Origin: Actinomadura cremea | Lineage (GTDB): Bacteria > Actinomycetota > Actinomycetes > Streptosporangiales > Streptosporangiaceae | DNA length: 64,000 nt | Reading direction: 5' to 3' | Assembly: GCF_014648495.1 (NCBI RefSeq) | Contig: NZ_BMRF01000007.1 | Coordinates: 62,001-126,000 of the forward strand | Part shown: in pieces, positions 15,945 to 24,200 of the stretch | How positions within the stretch are numbered: the stretch's first letter is position 1 | Layout: the number at the start of each line of letters is the position of its first letter | Notes under the pieces: model-generated | The model's input: the letters and a program-made list of their open reading frames with translations, nothing else | What the model was told of the DNA's origin: nothing | Databases searched by the model: none | Made by a program: the position numbers and the translations under genes

Positions 15945-16715
15945 ATGAGTGGACCGATGTCGGACGAGATCCGCAACAAGCTCAAGCCCAAGGCCATCGA
16001 ACTCCGCAAGGAAGGCTGGACCTACAAGGAGATCGCGGGCTCCTTGGGAATCGCCATAAGCACCTGCTCGCTGTGGTTAAGGGACGTGCCCGCCCCACCA
16101 CGGCCCGGGTACTCGCAGGAGCGCGTCGCCGCAGCGTGGAAGGAGCGCTGGGAACCCATCCTCTCCGCCCGGGAGATCGAGCGAAAAGAGGTCAAGCTGG
16201 CCGCCTGTCGCGAGGTCGGCGAGCTGAGTGACCGGGACGTGCTGTTGCTGGGTGCTCTCGTCTACTGGTGCGAGGGCGGCAAGGACAAGATCTACCGGCG
16301 CCAGGAGAGGGTCCGGTTCATCAACAGCGACCCCGCACTGATCGTGTTCTTCCTCCGCTTCCTCGAGGTGGCGGGGATCCAGACCGACCGGATCAGGTAC
16401 CGGCTTCATGTCCACGAGACGGCCGACGTCGAGAAAGTGACCGGGTGGTGGGCCGAGCTGGTGGGCGCGCCGGCTCAGCTGTTCCAGAAGCCGACGATCA
16501 AGCGGCACCGGGCGAAGACGAACAGAAAGAACCTCGTCGACGAGTACCGGGGCTGCCTGCTGGTCTCAGTCCACAAGAGCGCAGGTCTTTATCGGCGTAT
16601 CGAGGGCTGGGCCTACGGTGCCATGCTCGGCGTCGAAGCGGGGGCCGCACGCTTGATCGCCCGCTCGGACGCCGCGATCATCGGCGCCGGGCGGCGTGGC
16701 GGCTTGACCGAGTGA
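15945..16715 (+). CDS. HTH domain + LAGLIDADG-like domain protein
   Basis: 256 aa. Residues 18-50 form a helix-turn-helix of the resolvase/sigma-like type (KEGWTYKEIAGSLGI then STCSLWLRDVP). From about residue 98, LLLGALVYWCEGGKDK, RVRFINSDPALIVFFLRFLE and later FQKPTIK and YRGCLLVSVHKS resemble the core of LAGLIDADG-type nucleases: an acidic residue at the end of helix 1 and an 'F.NSDP..I..FL..L' second strand-helix unit. Such standalone HTH-LAGLIDADG proteins are scattered in actinobacteria without introns or inteins. Their role is unknown; DNA cleavage, transcription regulation and a domesticated homing enzyme are all possible. The flanks are AT-richer than the genome. Confidence 0.6.
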   Translation: MSGPMSDEIRNKLKPKAIELRKEGWTYKEIAGSLGIAISTCSLWLRDVPAPPRPGYSQERVAAAWKERWEPILSAREIERKEVKLAACREVGELSDRDVLLLGALVYWCEGGKDKIYRRQERVRFINSDPALIVFFLRFLEVAGIQTDRIRYRLHVHETADVEKVTGWWAELVGAPAQLFQKPTIKRHRAKTNRKNLVDEYRGCLLVSVHKSAGLYRRIEGWAYGAMLGVEAGAARLIARSDAAIIGAGRRGGLTE

Positions 16716-16921
16716 GGCGACCCTGCGGTCCGTGCGTGAGCTCGGTACCCGCTCCGACCGGTGCGTGTCGGGGTCCGCGGGCCTGACGGGGTGCCGCATG
16801 CCGGGGTCCTGGCCCGGTCCCGAGGGCGGGAGTCGGGCCAGAACCCCGTGGGGCATGGCCGGGATGCTCCCGCTGTTGAGGTGGGCTCGAAGCTCAGGTG
16901 TCGGTATCGTTGGGGGCGCTG

Positions 16922-16952
16922 GCGACAAACCGGTGTCCGGTCTGTCGCTTTT
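16922..16952 (+). terminator. Rho-independent terminator just before tRNA-Gln
   Basis: The stem is GCGACA-a-ACCGG, loop TGT, CCGGT-c-TGTCGC, followed directly by TTTT. This is the only classical terminator with a U-run in the window. It ends five bases before the tRNA 5' end, so it either terminates transcription from upstream or sits within the tRNA leader. Confidence 0.75.
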
Positions 16953-16956
16953 GTGG

Positions 16957-17029
16957 TCCGCCGTGGCGTAATTGGCAACGCAGCTGGTTTTGGTCCAGAA
17001 GATTCTAGGTTCGAATCCTAGCGGCGGAA
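16957..17029 (+). tRNA. tRNA-Gln (anticodon TTG)
   Basis: 73 nt. The acceptor stem TCCGCCG/CGGCGGA is perfect with discriminator A; the CCA end is not encoded. The anticodon loop is TTTTGGT with TTG at positions 34-36, in a stem GCTGG/CCAGA whose outermost pair is mismatched. The T arm is CTAGG-TTCGAAT-CCTAG. The D arm has GGCGTAATTGGCAACGC. It reads CAA and, by wobble, CAG codons. The position upstream of glmU-prs is the usual actinobacterial one. Confidence 0.93.
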
Positions 17030-17093
17030 CTGTCCGGTACGTCCGGTGAGTAGCCGGGTGGTGGGCGGGGGATGACGCCTGCGTGTCGGGCGG

Positions 17094-17099
17094 TATCCT
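17094..17099 (+). promoter_or_regulatory. Putative -10 element (TATCCT) for glmU
   Basis: TATCCT matches TANNNT and lies 88 bp upstream of the glmU start. No good -35 hexamer is seen. Confidence 0.3.
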
Positions 17100-17186
17100 T
17101 CGGGGGTCGGGCCGACGCGGTCTGCGGCGCGTGTCGTCGCAGGTAGGCCCGTACGTCAACCGTCCGCGACGCCAGGGAGCCTCCTT

Positions 17187-18620
17187 GTGAGCGCGAGCCG
17201 CCCGGCCGCCGTCATCGTTCTCGCCGCGGGCGAGGGCACCCGGATGAAGTCCCGCACCTCGAAGGTGCTTCACGAACTCTGCGGTCGCAGCATGCTCGGG
17301 CATGTGCTGGCCGCCGCGCAGGGCCTGGAGCCCGAACGGCTCGTCGTGGTCGTCGGGCATCGGAAGGAACAGGTCGTCGCGCACCTGGACGAGCACGTGC
17401 CGGACGCGCGCGCCGTCGTGCAGGCGGAGCGGAACGGGACCGGGCACGCCGTCCGCATGGCGCTCGAGGAGATCGGGGCCATGGACGGGACGGTCGTCGT
17501 CACGAACGGCGATCACCCGCTGCTGCGCGCCGAGACCCTCGCCGACCTGGTGCGCGCACACGAGGACCAGGGCAACGCGGTCACCGTGCTGACGACCGAG
17601 ATGCCGGACGCGACCGGGTACGGGCGGATGATCCGCGCCGGGGACGGGAGCGTCGAGGCGATCGTCGAGCACAAGGACGCGTCGGAGGCCCAGCGGGCCG
17701 TCAGCGAGATCAACGTCGGCATGTACGCGTTCGACGGGTCGCTGCTGGAGGACGCGCTCAAGCGGGTGACGACCGACAACGCGGGCGGTGAGGAGTACCT
17801 CACCGACGTGGTCGCGATCCTGCGGGGCGACGGGCACCGGGCGGGCGCCCACCTGGTCGCCGACTGGGTCGAGACCCAGGGCGTGAACGACCGGGTGCAG
17901 CTCGCGCAGGCGCGGCGGCAGCTGAACGACCGCGTGCTGGAGGCCCACATGCGGGCCGGGGTGACGATCGTCGACCCGGCGTCCACGTGGATCGACGTGC
18001 AGGTGACGGCCGAGCCGGACGCCGAGGTGCTGCCGGGCACGCAGCTGCACGGGGCGACGCACCTGGAGGCGGGCGCGAAGGTCGGGCCGGGCTGCACGCT
18101 GACCGACACCCGCGTCGGCGCCGACGCGGTCGTGGCGAACGCGGTGTGCGCCGGGGCGGAGGTCGGCCCGGGGGCTTCCGTGGGCCCGTACGCCTACCTG
18201 CGGCCGGGCACGAGGCTCGCGCGCGGGGCGAAGGTCGGGACGTACGTCGAGACCAAGAACGCGGACGTGGGCGAGGGCGCGAAGGTGCCGCACCTCACGT
18301 ACGTGGGCGACGCGGACATCGGCGCGGGCTCGAACATCGGCGCGAGTTCGGTGTTCGTGAACTACGACGGCGTCGAGAAGCGTCGCAGCGTGATCGGCTC
18401 GCACGTGCGGGTCGGCAGCGACAACATGATCGTCGCGCCGGTGACGGTCGGGGACGGCGCCTACACGGCCGCCGGTTCCGTGATCGTGCAGGACGTGCCG
18501 CCGGGCGCGATGGCGGTGGCGCGGGCGCGGCAGCGCAACGTCGAGGGCTGGGTGGAGCGCCGGCGGGCCGGGACGGCCTCGGCCGAGGCGGCGCGCCGGG
18601 CTCGGGACGAGGCCGAGTAG
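17187..18620 (+). CDS. glmU: Bifunctional GlcNAc-1-phosphate uridyltransferase / GlcN-1-P acetyltransferase
   Basis: 477 aa, GTG start after GGGAGCC. It acetylates glucosamine-1-P and couples it to UTP, giving UDP-GlcNAc for peptidoglycan and surface glycans. The N-terminal pyrophosphorylase domain has VIVLAAGEGTRMKS (the LxxGxGTxMxS...K signature) and NGDHPLL. The C-terminal left-handed beta-helix has hexapeptide repeats, YLRPGTRLARGAKVG, VETKNADVG and HLTYVGDADIG with the catalytic His. It is followed by prs, which supplies PRPP. UDP-GlcNAc made here may also feed the glycan cluster downstream. Confidence 0.97.
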   Translation: MSASRPAAVIVLAAGEGTRMKSRTSKVLHELCGRSMLGHVLAAAQGLEPERLVVVVGHRKEQVVAHLDEHVPDARAVVQAERNGTGHAVRMALEEIGAMDGTVVVTNGDHPLLRAETLADLVRAHEDQGNAVTVLTTEMPDATGYGRMIRAGDGSVEAIVEHKDASEAQRAVSEINVGMYAFDGSLLEDALKRVTTDNAGGEEYLTDVVAILRGDGHRAGAHLVADWVETQGVNDRVQLAQARRQLNDRVLEAHMRAGVTIVDPASTWIDVQVTAEPDAEVLPGTQLHGATHLEAGAKVGPGCTLTDTRVGADAVVANAVCAGAEVGPGASVGPYAYLRPGTRLARGAKVGTYVETKNADVGEGAKVPHLTYVGDADIGAGSNIGASSVFVNYDGVEKRRSVIGSHVRVGSDNMIVAPVTVGDGAYTAAGSVIVQDVPPGAMAVARARQRNVEGWVERRRAGTASAEAARRARDEAE

Positions 18621-18622
18621 GA

Positions 18623-18650
18623 CCGCCCTCCGGGGCACAAGGCAGGGCGG
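18623..18650 (+). terminator. Hairpin after glmU
   Basis: CCGCCCT and AGGGCGG are 7-bp arms around a 14-base loop, three bases after the glmU stop. There is no U-tract. It may be a weak terminator or an mRNA processing structure within a glmU-prs transcript. Confidence 0.35.
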
Positions 18651-18766
18651 ACAGCGGCGTCCCCCGCGAACAACAGACGACCCGTGCGCGCGGACTCATG
18701 CATGCGCGGGGAGTGGGGACAACAACCCACGTGAAGCACAGTTCATTGAGGGGGAGTCGTTCAAAC

Positions 18767-19747
18767 GTGAGTGGGATAAAGGCGAGCGGTCAGAAGAAGC
18801 TGATGCTCTTCTCCGGCCGAGCCCACCCGGACCTGGCCAAGGAAGTTGCCGACCACCTCCACGTCGAGCTGACGCCGACGTCGGCGTACGACTTCGCGAA
18901 CGGTGAGACGTTCGTGCGCTTCCTGGAGTCGGTGCGCGGTTCCGATGCCTTCGTGATCCAGAGCCACACCGCTCCCATCAACCAGTGGATCATGGAGCAG
19001 CTGATCATGGTGGATGCGCTGAAGCGCGCGTCGGCCAAGCGGATCACGGTGGTGGCGCCGTTCTTCGGGTACGCGCGGCAGGACAAGAAGCACCGGGGGC
19101 GGGAGCCGATCTCGGCGCGGCTGATGGCGGACCTGTTCAGCACGGCGGGCGCCGACCGGGTGATCACCGTGGATCTGCACACCGCGCAGATCCAGGGGTT
19201 CTTCGACCGCCCGGTGGACCACCTGTTCGCGCTGGACCTGCTGGCGCGGCATTTCGAGAGCCGGCTGGACCTGTCGAAGGTGACGGTGGTGGCGCCGGAC
19301 GCGGGCCGCGTGCGGGTGACGGAGCGGTGGAGCGACCGGCTGGGCGGCGTCCCGATGGCGATCATCCACAAGAAGCGCGACCCGGACGTGGCGAACGAGG
19401 TCAAGGTGTTCGACGTCGTCGGCGAGGTCGAGGGCCGCACCTGCGTCGTGGTGGACGACATGATCGACACCGGTGGGACGATCGTGAAGGCCGCGGACGC
19501 GCTGTTCGAGAACGGGGCGACGCGGGTGGTCGTGGCGGCGACGCACGGCGTCCTGTCGGGCCCGGCGGTGGACCGGTTGAAGAACTCGCGGATCTCCGAG
19601 GTGGTGCTGACGAACACGCTGCCGATCCCGGAGGACAAGCAGTTCGACAAGCTGACGGTCCTGTCGATCGCGCCGCTGATCGCGCGGGCGATCAACGAGG
19701 TGTTCAGCGACGGATCGGTGACGAGCCTGTTCGGGGGGCACAGCTGA
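18767..19747 (+). CDS. prs: Ribose-phosphate pyrophosphokinase (PRPP synthetase)
   Basis: 326 aa. The start is GTG 18767, preceded by GAGGGGGAG; a GTG at 18731 would add 12 residues. It makes 5-phosphoribosyl-1-pyrophosphate from ribose-5-P and ATP for nucleotide, His and Trp synthesis. Motifs are FSGRAHPDLAKEVA, the flexible loop FFGYARQDKKHRGREPIS, the catalytic VDLHTAQIQGFF and the PRPP-binding VVVDDMIDTGGTI. Length is normal for a class I enzyme. Confidence 0.97.
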   Translation: MSGIKASGQKKLMLFSGRAHPDLAKEVADHLHVELTPTSAYDFANGETFVRFLESVRGSDAFVIQSHTAPINQWIMEQLIMVDALKRASAKRITVVAPFFGYARQDKKHRGREPISARLMADLFSTAGADRVITVDLHTAQIQGFFDRPVDHLFALDLLARHFESRLDLSKVTVVAPDAGRVRVTERWSDRLGGVPMAIIHKKRDPDVANEVKVFDVVGEVEGRTCVVVDDMIDTGGTIVKAADALFENGATRVVVAATHGVLSGPAVDRLKNSRISEVVLTNTLPIPEDKQFDKLTVLSIAPLIARAINEVFSDGSVTSLFGGHS

Positions 19748-19769
19748 CGGCCGCCTGAGCGTTTCCGGA

Positions 19770-19803
19770 CGTGCCCGGCCCGCCGAGCGGCGGTCCGGGC
19801 ACG
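19770..19803 (+). terminator. Strong hairpin terminator after prs
   Basis: CGTGCCCGG-c-CCGCC, loop GAGC, GGCGG-t-CCGGGCACG: a 14-bp stem with one internal mismatch, 22 bp after the prs stop and followed by a CCCGTTTCTGT run. Confidence 0.75.
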
Positions 19804-19858
19804 CCCGTTTCTGTCGGCCGCGTGTCCCCCGGATGGATCGCGCGTTACACGGATCGGC

Positions 19859-19864
19859 TAGACT
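19859..19864 (+). promoter_or_regulatory. Putative -10 element (TAGACT) for rplY
   Basis: TAGACT is a good TANNNT box in the 300-bp prs-rplY gap, 183 bp before the rplY start. It leaves a long 5' leader that contains a GC-rich hairpin. No -35 is obvious. Nothing else is seen in this gap. Confidence 0.4.
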
Positions 19865-20047
19865 TGCTGAATCCCGCGTATGCCCTTGGGTCGTTAAGTG
19901 CGGTGCCGGTACGGTCCCGTGCTCCCCGGGGGAACGCAAAGAATCTTCGAGGCGCCTGACGCATCGAGCATCGCCTGATTCGCTTTTGTCCGTAGCGGAC
20001 GTCCGATGGCGGACGGCCGTGGATCGCAACAACGAGGAGTTTTCGCC

Positions 20048-20680
20048 GTGTCCGAGGTACGCATTGCCGCCGAGCCGCGCACCGAGTTCGGTAAGGGTGC
20101 CGCGCGGCGCACCCGCCGGGCCGGCAAGGTTCCCGCCGTCCTCTACGGTCACGGCACCGACCCGACGCACATCTCGCTGCCGGGCCACGAACTGATGATG
20201 GCGCTCAAGACGCCGAACGCCCTGCTGGCCCTCGAGGGGCTCGACGGCGGGAAGCAGCTGGCGCTGCCGAAGGACGTCCAGCGCGACCCGATCAAGGGCT
20301 TCCTGGAGCACGTCGACCTGCTGCTGGTGAAGCGCGGCGAGAAGGTCGTCGTCGAGCTGCCCGTGAACGTGGTCGGCGACGTCATCGCGGGCGGCCTGGT
20401 GTCGCAGTCGGTCGTCGAGGTGCAGGTGGAGACCGAGGCGACCCGCATCCCCGAGTCGGTGGAGCTGGACGTCACGGGCCTGGAGATCGACACGCAGGTG
20501 CTGGCGAAGGACCTGAAGCTCCCGTCGGGCACGTCGCTGATCGCCGACGACGAGATGCTGATCGTCCAGATCACCGACGCGACGGCGTCGGCGGGCGCGA
20601 CGCCGGAGGCCGGCGAGGCGGCTCCGGCGGAGGGCGAGGGCCCCGCCACGGACCTGAACACCCCCGAAGCGAGCGAGTGA
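20048..20680 (+). CDS. rplY: 50S ribosomal protein L25, CTC form
   Basis: 210 aa. The GTG start is fixed by GAGGAG eight bases upstream. The first ~90 residues are the 5S-rRNA-binding L25 domain (EPRTEFGKGAARRTRRAGKV, then PAVLYGHGTDP). The next ~90 are the TL5/CTC domain (VVVELPVNVVGDVIAGGL, ESVELDVTGLEI). The last ~30 are an acidic Ala/Glu-rich tail. Long CTC-type L25 is normal in actinobacteria and was first described as a general-stress protein in Bacillus. rplY-pth is a conserved pair. Confidence 0.95.
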   Translation: MSEVRIAAEPRTEFGKGAARRTRRAGKVPAVLYGHGTDPTHISLPGHELMMALKTPNALLALEGLDGGKQLALPKDVQRDPIKGFLEHVDLLLVKRGEKVVVELPVNVVGDVIAGGLVSQSVVEVQVETEATRIPESVELDVTGLEIDTQVLAKDLKLPSGTSLIADDEMLIVQITDATASAGATPEAGEAAPAEGEGPATDLNTPEASE

Positions 20681-20686
20681 CGTCTG

Positions 20687-20710
20687 CCGGGCGCCGGTGA
20701 CGGCGCCCGG
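20687..20710 (+). terminator. Hairpin after rplY
   Basis: A perfect 10-bp stem CCGGGCGCCG/CGGCGCCCGG with a GTGA tetraloop, six bases after the stop codon and without a U-tract. Confidence 0.6.
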
Positions 20711-20750
20711 TCGACCGGTTCCGGCCGTCGTGGTCGCGTCGAGCCGTGGG

Positions 20751-20784
20751 ACGGCCCCTGCCGGTGTGCACCGGCGGGGGCCGT
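20751..20784 (+). terminator. Second long hairpin in the rplY-pth gap
   Basis: 16 paired bases (ACGGCCCCTGCCGGTG against CACCGGCGGGGGCCGT, one G-T pair) with a 2-base loop. It lies 40 bp before pth. It could be a terminator or a duplex that controls the pth leader. Confidence 0.55.
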
Positions 20785-20823
20785 CGTCCGTCGTGAGGGA
20801 GTCCGGGGCGTGAGGGAGTTCGG

Positions 20824-21414
20824 GTGAGCACGGACGTGTGGCTGGTGGTGGGCCTGGGCAATCCGGGGCCGAAGTACGCGGGGAACCGGCACAACGCGGG
20901 GTTCATGGTGCTGGACGTCCTGGCGGACCGGCTCGGCGGGACGTTCAAGGCGCACCGGTCGAAGCTGTTCGGGGCGCGGTCGGACGTGCTGGAGGGGCGG
21001 CTCGGCGGTGAGCGGGCGGTGCTGGCGAAGCCGCGGTCGTTCATGAACGAGTCGGGCGGCCCGGTGAAGGGGCTGCGGGACTTCTACAAGGTGCCGCTGG
21101 AGCGGGTGGTCGTCGTCCATGACGAGCTGGACATCCCGTTCGGGGCGGTGCGGTTGAAGAAGGGCGGCGGCGACAACGGCCACAACGGGCTGCGGTCGGT
21201 GACGCGGTCGCTGGGGGACCGGGAGTACCTGCGGGTGCGGTTCGGTGTGGGGCGCCCGCCGGGGCGGATGGACGCGGCGGCGTTCGTCCTGAAGGACTTC
21301 TCGGCGGCGGAGCGGCGCGACCTGGGCGTCGAGGTGGAGCGGGCGGCGGACGCGGTGGAGGCGTTGCTCGGGGACGGCCTCGCGGCGGCGCAGAACACCT
21401 ATCATTCGGGTTGA
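20824..21414 (+). CDS. pth: Peptidyl-tRNA hydrolase
   Basis: 196 aa. It releases tRNA from prematurely dropped peptidyl-tRNA. Family landmarks are [25 protein letters not shown] (catalytic His in NRHNAGF), [24 protein letters not shown] (catalytic Asp) and [12 protein letters not shown]. The GTG start follows GAGGGAG. Normal length. Confidence 0.97.
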   Translation: MSTDVWLVVGLGNPGPKYAGNRHNAGFMVLDVLADRLGGTFKAHRSKLFGARSDVLEGRLGGERAVLAKPRSFMNESGGPVKGLRDFYKVPLERVVVVHDELDIPFGAVRLKKGGGDNGHNGLRSVTRSLGDREYLRVRFGVGRPPGRMDAAAFVLKDFSAAERRDLGVEVERAADAVEALLGDGLAAAQNTYHSG

Positions 21415-21552
21415 TCTCCGGGGACGGCAAACGCGAGGTAGTGCGTTCTTCCCGGGAGTTTCAAGGATCAGGTGAACCCAGGTGGGCCCTCAGGCGTCCC
21501 TGAGGTGGATCGAACTTTTCGGGGTGTGCGTTACAAGGGTTGGTGAGGGCGT

Positions 21553-23028
21553 ATGGCCGTCGTTGACAAGGTTCCGGCCGAGTCATCGATCCGCCAAGAG
21601 AAGCGGTACTCGCCGCCGCAGGACTGGAGCGCGCGGTACCGCCGGGTCGCGGGATTCCTGGATTTCCTCAGCATGCTGGCCGCGGGCGTCATCGCGTTCC
21701 TGCTGCGGTTCCCCGGGGTGCCGATGGAGTGGCAGACGCCGTACATGGTTCTGACGGTGGCGTTGCCGCTGGTGTGGGTGCCGGTGCTGATGCTGTGCCG
21801 GGCGTACCAGCCGCGCTACATCGGGGTGGGGTACGAGGAGTTCCACCGGGTACTGCGGGCGGGGTTCATCTTCACCGCGGGCATCGCGATCATCGCGTAC
21901 GCGTCGAAGACGGACGTGGCGCGCGGCTATGTCGTGATGGCGATGCCGCTCGGGACGTTCCTGGCGGTGGTGGCCCGGTACCGGCTGCGCAAGTGGCTGC
22001 ACCGGAAGCGGTGGCACGGCAAGTACATGCGGCGCGTGGTCGCGGTGGGTCACCGCACGTCGGTGGAGGACCTGATCCGGCTGCTGCGGCAGAAGCGGTA
22101 CCACGGGATGGACATCGCGGCGGTGTGCCTGCCGCCCGCGCTGGTGACCGGGGACGACGCGGTGGCCGAGGTCGAGGGCGTCCCGGTGCTGGGCGACTTC
22201 GGGCAGACGGCGGCGGTCGCGGACCGGGTCGGCGCGGACTCGGTGGCGGTGCTGGCGTGCCCGGAGCTGGACGGGACGGCGCTGCGGCGGCTCGCGTGGC
22301 AGATCGAGCGCAATGACGTGGAGCTGGTGGTGGCGCCCGCGCTGATGGACGTGGCGGGCCCGCGGATCTCGATCCGGCCGGTGTCGGGGCTGCCGCTGCT
22401 GCACGTGGAGCATCCGGAGCTGGACGGCGGCCGGAAGGTGCTGAAGGGGCTGTTCGACCGGACGGCGGCGCTGGGCGGGCTGCTGGCGCTGAGCCCGCTG
22501 CTGCTGGTGGTCGCGGTGCTGATCAGGCTGACGAGCGCGGGCCCGGTGCTGTTCCGGCAGGTCCGGGTGGGGCGCGGCGGCCGGGAGTTCACGGTGCTGA
22601 AGTTCCGGACGATGGTGCAGGACGCGGAGGCCCGGAAGGCGGAGCTGCTGGGCGCCAACGAGGGCGACGGCGTGCTGTTCAAGCTGCGGGAGGATCCGCG
22701 GATCACCCGGGTGGGGCGGCGGCTGCGCCGGTACTCGCTGGACGAGCTGCCGCAGCTGATCAACGTGGTGCGGGGCGAGATGTCCCTGGTGGGGCCGCGG
22801 CCGCCGCTGCCGGAGGAGGTCGCCCAGTACGGCGGGGACGTGTACCGGCGGCTGGTGGTGAAGCCGGGCCTGACGGGGCTGTGGCAGGTGAGCGGGCGCT
22901 CCGACCTGACCTGGGAGGAGTCGGTCCGGCTGGACCTGCGGTACGTGGACAACTGGACCCTGGCGCTGGACCTGCAGATCATCTGGAAGACCTGGTCGGC
23001 GGTGTTCCGGCATTCGGGTGCGTACTGA
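21553..23028 (+). CDS. Polyprenyl-phosphate glycosylphosphotransferase (WbaP/WcaJ type), initiates the glycan
   Basis: 491 aa membrane protein that transfers a sugar-1-phosphate from a nucleotide sugar to undecaprenyl (or decaprenyl) phosphate, the first step of a lipid-linked repeat unit. Four N-terminal spans are visible (residues ~36-54, 62-82, 97-116, 121-141), then a soluble Rossmann-like region and a fifth hydrophobic segment (~308-330). The C-terminal catalytic PHPT domain has GPVLFRQVRVGRGG, FTVLKFRTM, SLVGPRPPLPEE and KPGLTGLWQVSGRS. It opens a 30-kb surface-glycan and sulfation region. The sugar cannot be told from sequence. It may be transcribed independently, since 138 bp separate it from pth. 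Confidence 0.92.
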   Translation: MAVVDKVPAESSIRQEKRYSPPQDWSARYRRVAGFLDFLSMLAAGVIAFLLRFPGVPMEWQTPYMVLTVALPLVWVPVLMLCRAYQPRYIGVGYEEFHRVLRAGFIFTAGIAIIAYASKTDVARGYVVMAMPLGTFLAVVARYRLRKWLHRKRWHGKYMRRVVAVGHRTSVEDLIRLLRQKRYHGMDIAAVCLPPALVTGDDAVAEVEGVPVLGDFGQTAAVADRVGADSVAVLACPELDGTALRRLAWQIERNDVELVVAPALMDVAGPRISIRPVSGLPLLHVEHPELDGGRKVLKGLFDRTAALGGLLALSPLLLVVAVLIRLTSAGPVLFRQVRVGRGGREFTVLKFRTMVQDAEARKAELLGANEGDGVLFKLREDPRITRVGRRLRRYSLDELPQLINVVRGEMSLVGPRPPLPEEVAQYGGDVYRRLVVKPGLTGLWQVSGRSDLTWEESVRLDLRYVDNWTLALDLQIIWKTWSAVFRHSGAY

Positions 23029-23109
23029 CCGCCCCGAGAGGGCGGCGGGCCGGGCGGCCGTGAGAATGTAGACCGGGCAGACCAGTCGAGTCGGGAATGT
23101 GGTCGAGGG

Positions 23110-24078
23110 ATGACGGATCAAGCCGTGGCGGACGATCACGCGCTGGCGGCGGAACTGGCCGCGGCGGCGGGGCGCCTGCTGGTGGGCGTTCGGGACGAGA
23201 TGGGGTTCGCCGACGCGCGGGCCCTGAAGGACACCGGCGACCTGCGGTCGCACGAGTACCTGATGGGGGCGTTGGCCGAGCGGTGTCCCGGTGACGCGAT
23301 CCTGTCCGAAGAGGGACGTTCGTCGGTGGCGGGCAAGCGCGCGCAGGGCGCGGACGCCGGCGCGGCCGATCGCGCGCCGACGGCCAACACCGCCGACGCC
23401 GAGCGGCTGACGGCCGACCGGGTGTGGATCGTGGACCCGCTGGACGGTACCCGGGAGTTCTCCGAGGAGGGCCGCCGCGACTGGGCGGTGCACGTGGCGC
23501 TGTGGGTGCGGGACGGTTCGCCCGCCGGGCGGCTCGCGGCGGGCGCGGTGGCGCTCCCGGCGCAGGGCGTGACGCTCCGCACGGACGCGACGGGCGGTGC
23601 GCTGCTCGTCCGGGAGGAGGCGGCGGCACCGGACGCGGTGACGGGCGGTGCGGGCTCGATCGTGGGGCGCCGGGGCCTGCCGCGCGAGGGGCCGCTGCAC
23701 GTCCCCGGTCCGGACGCGGGCAAGCTGCGGATCGCGGTGAGCCGGACGCGCCCGCCCGAGTTCGTGCGCCGGCTGGCGGACGTGGTCGATCCGGAGCTGG
23801 AACTGGTGCCGATCGGGTCGGCGGGGGCGAAGATCTCCGCGGTGCTGCTCGGCGAGGTGGACGCGTACGTCCACGCGGGCGGCCAGTACGAGTGGGATTC
23901 GGCCGCCCCGGCGGCCGTGGCGCTCGCCGCGGGCGCGCACGCGTCCCGCGTCGACGGGGCGCCGCTCGCGTACAACCGTGAGGACCCCAGGTTGCCGGAT
24001 ATCCTGGTGTGTCATCCCGTGTCGGCGTCGACGCTGCTGACCGGCATCCGGGACGTGAGCGACGCACTGCCGAAGTGA
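23110..24078 (+). CDS. cysQ: 3'(2'),5'-bisphosphate nucleotidase
   Basis: 322 aa inositol-monophosphatase-fold enzyme. It hydrolyses PAP, the by-product of PAPS-dependent sulfotransfer, to AMP and so relieves product inhibition of sulfotransferases. Metal-binding motifs are ILSEEG, WIVDPLDGTREF and the C-terminal YEWDSAAPAAVALAAGAH. An insert of ~30 residues (KRAQGADAGAADRAPTAN) between the first two motifs is longer than usual. It lies directly before cysDN, which argues for a PAPS/PAP role and not inositol metabolism. Confidence 0.9.
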   Translation: MTDQAVADDHALAAELAAAAGRLLVGVRDEMGFADARALKDTGDLRSHEYLMGALAERCPGDAILSEEGRSSVAGKRAQGADAGAADRAPTANTADAERLTADRVWIVDPLDGTREFSEEGRRDWAVHVALWVRDGSPAGRLAAGAVALPAQGVTLRTDATGGALLVREEAAAPDAVTGGAGSIVGRRGLPREGPLHVPGPDAGKLRIAVSRTRPPEFVRRLADVVDPELELVPIGSAGAKISAVLLGEVDAYVHAGGQYEWDSAAPAAVALAAGAHASRVDGAPLAYNREDPRLPDILVCHPVSASTLLTGIRDVSDALPK

Positions 24079-24200
24079 CACGCCGGAGTGAGACCGCCGG
24101 AGTGAGCGCGCTTCGCGGTCGTCGTTCGAGCCGGTGGACGGGTGCGCCCGCCGCGTGCCACCGGTAGTACCTGCCCGTTCGTCGAGAGAAGCCCGAGATC

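Noticed and set aside
24079-24200. Direct repeat CGCCGGAGTGAG between cysQ and cysD as an operator
   Set aside because: The two copies are imperfect in flanks, lack symmetry and lie directly after the cysQ stop. The evidence is too weak for a regulatory call.
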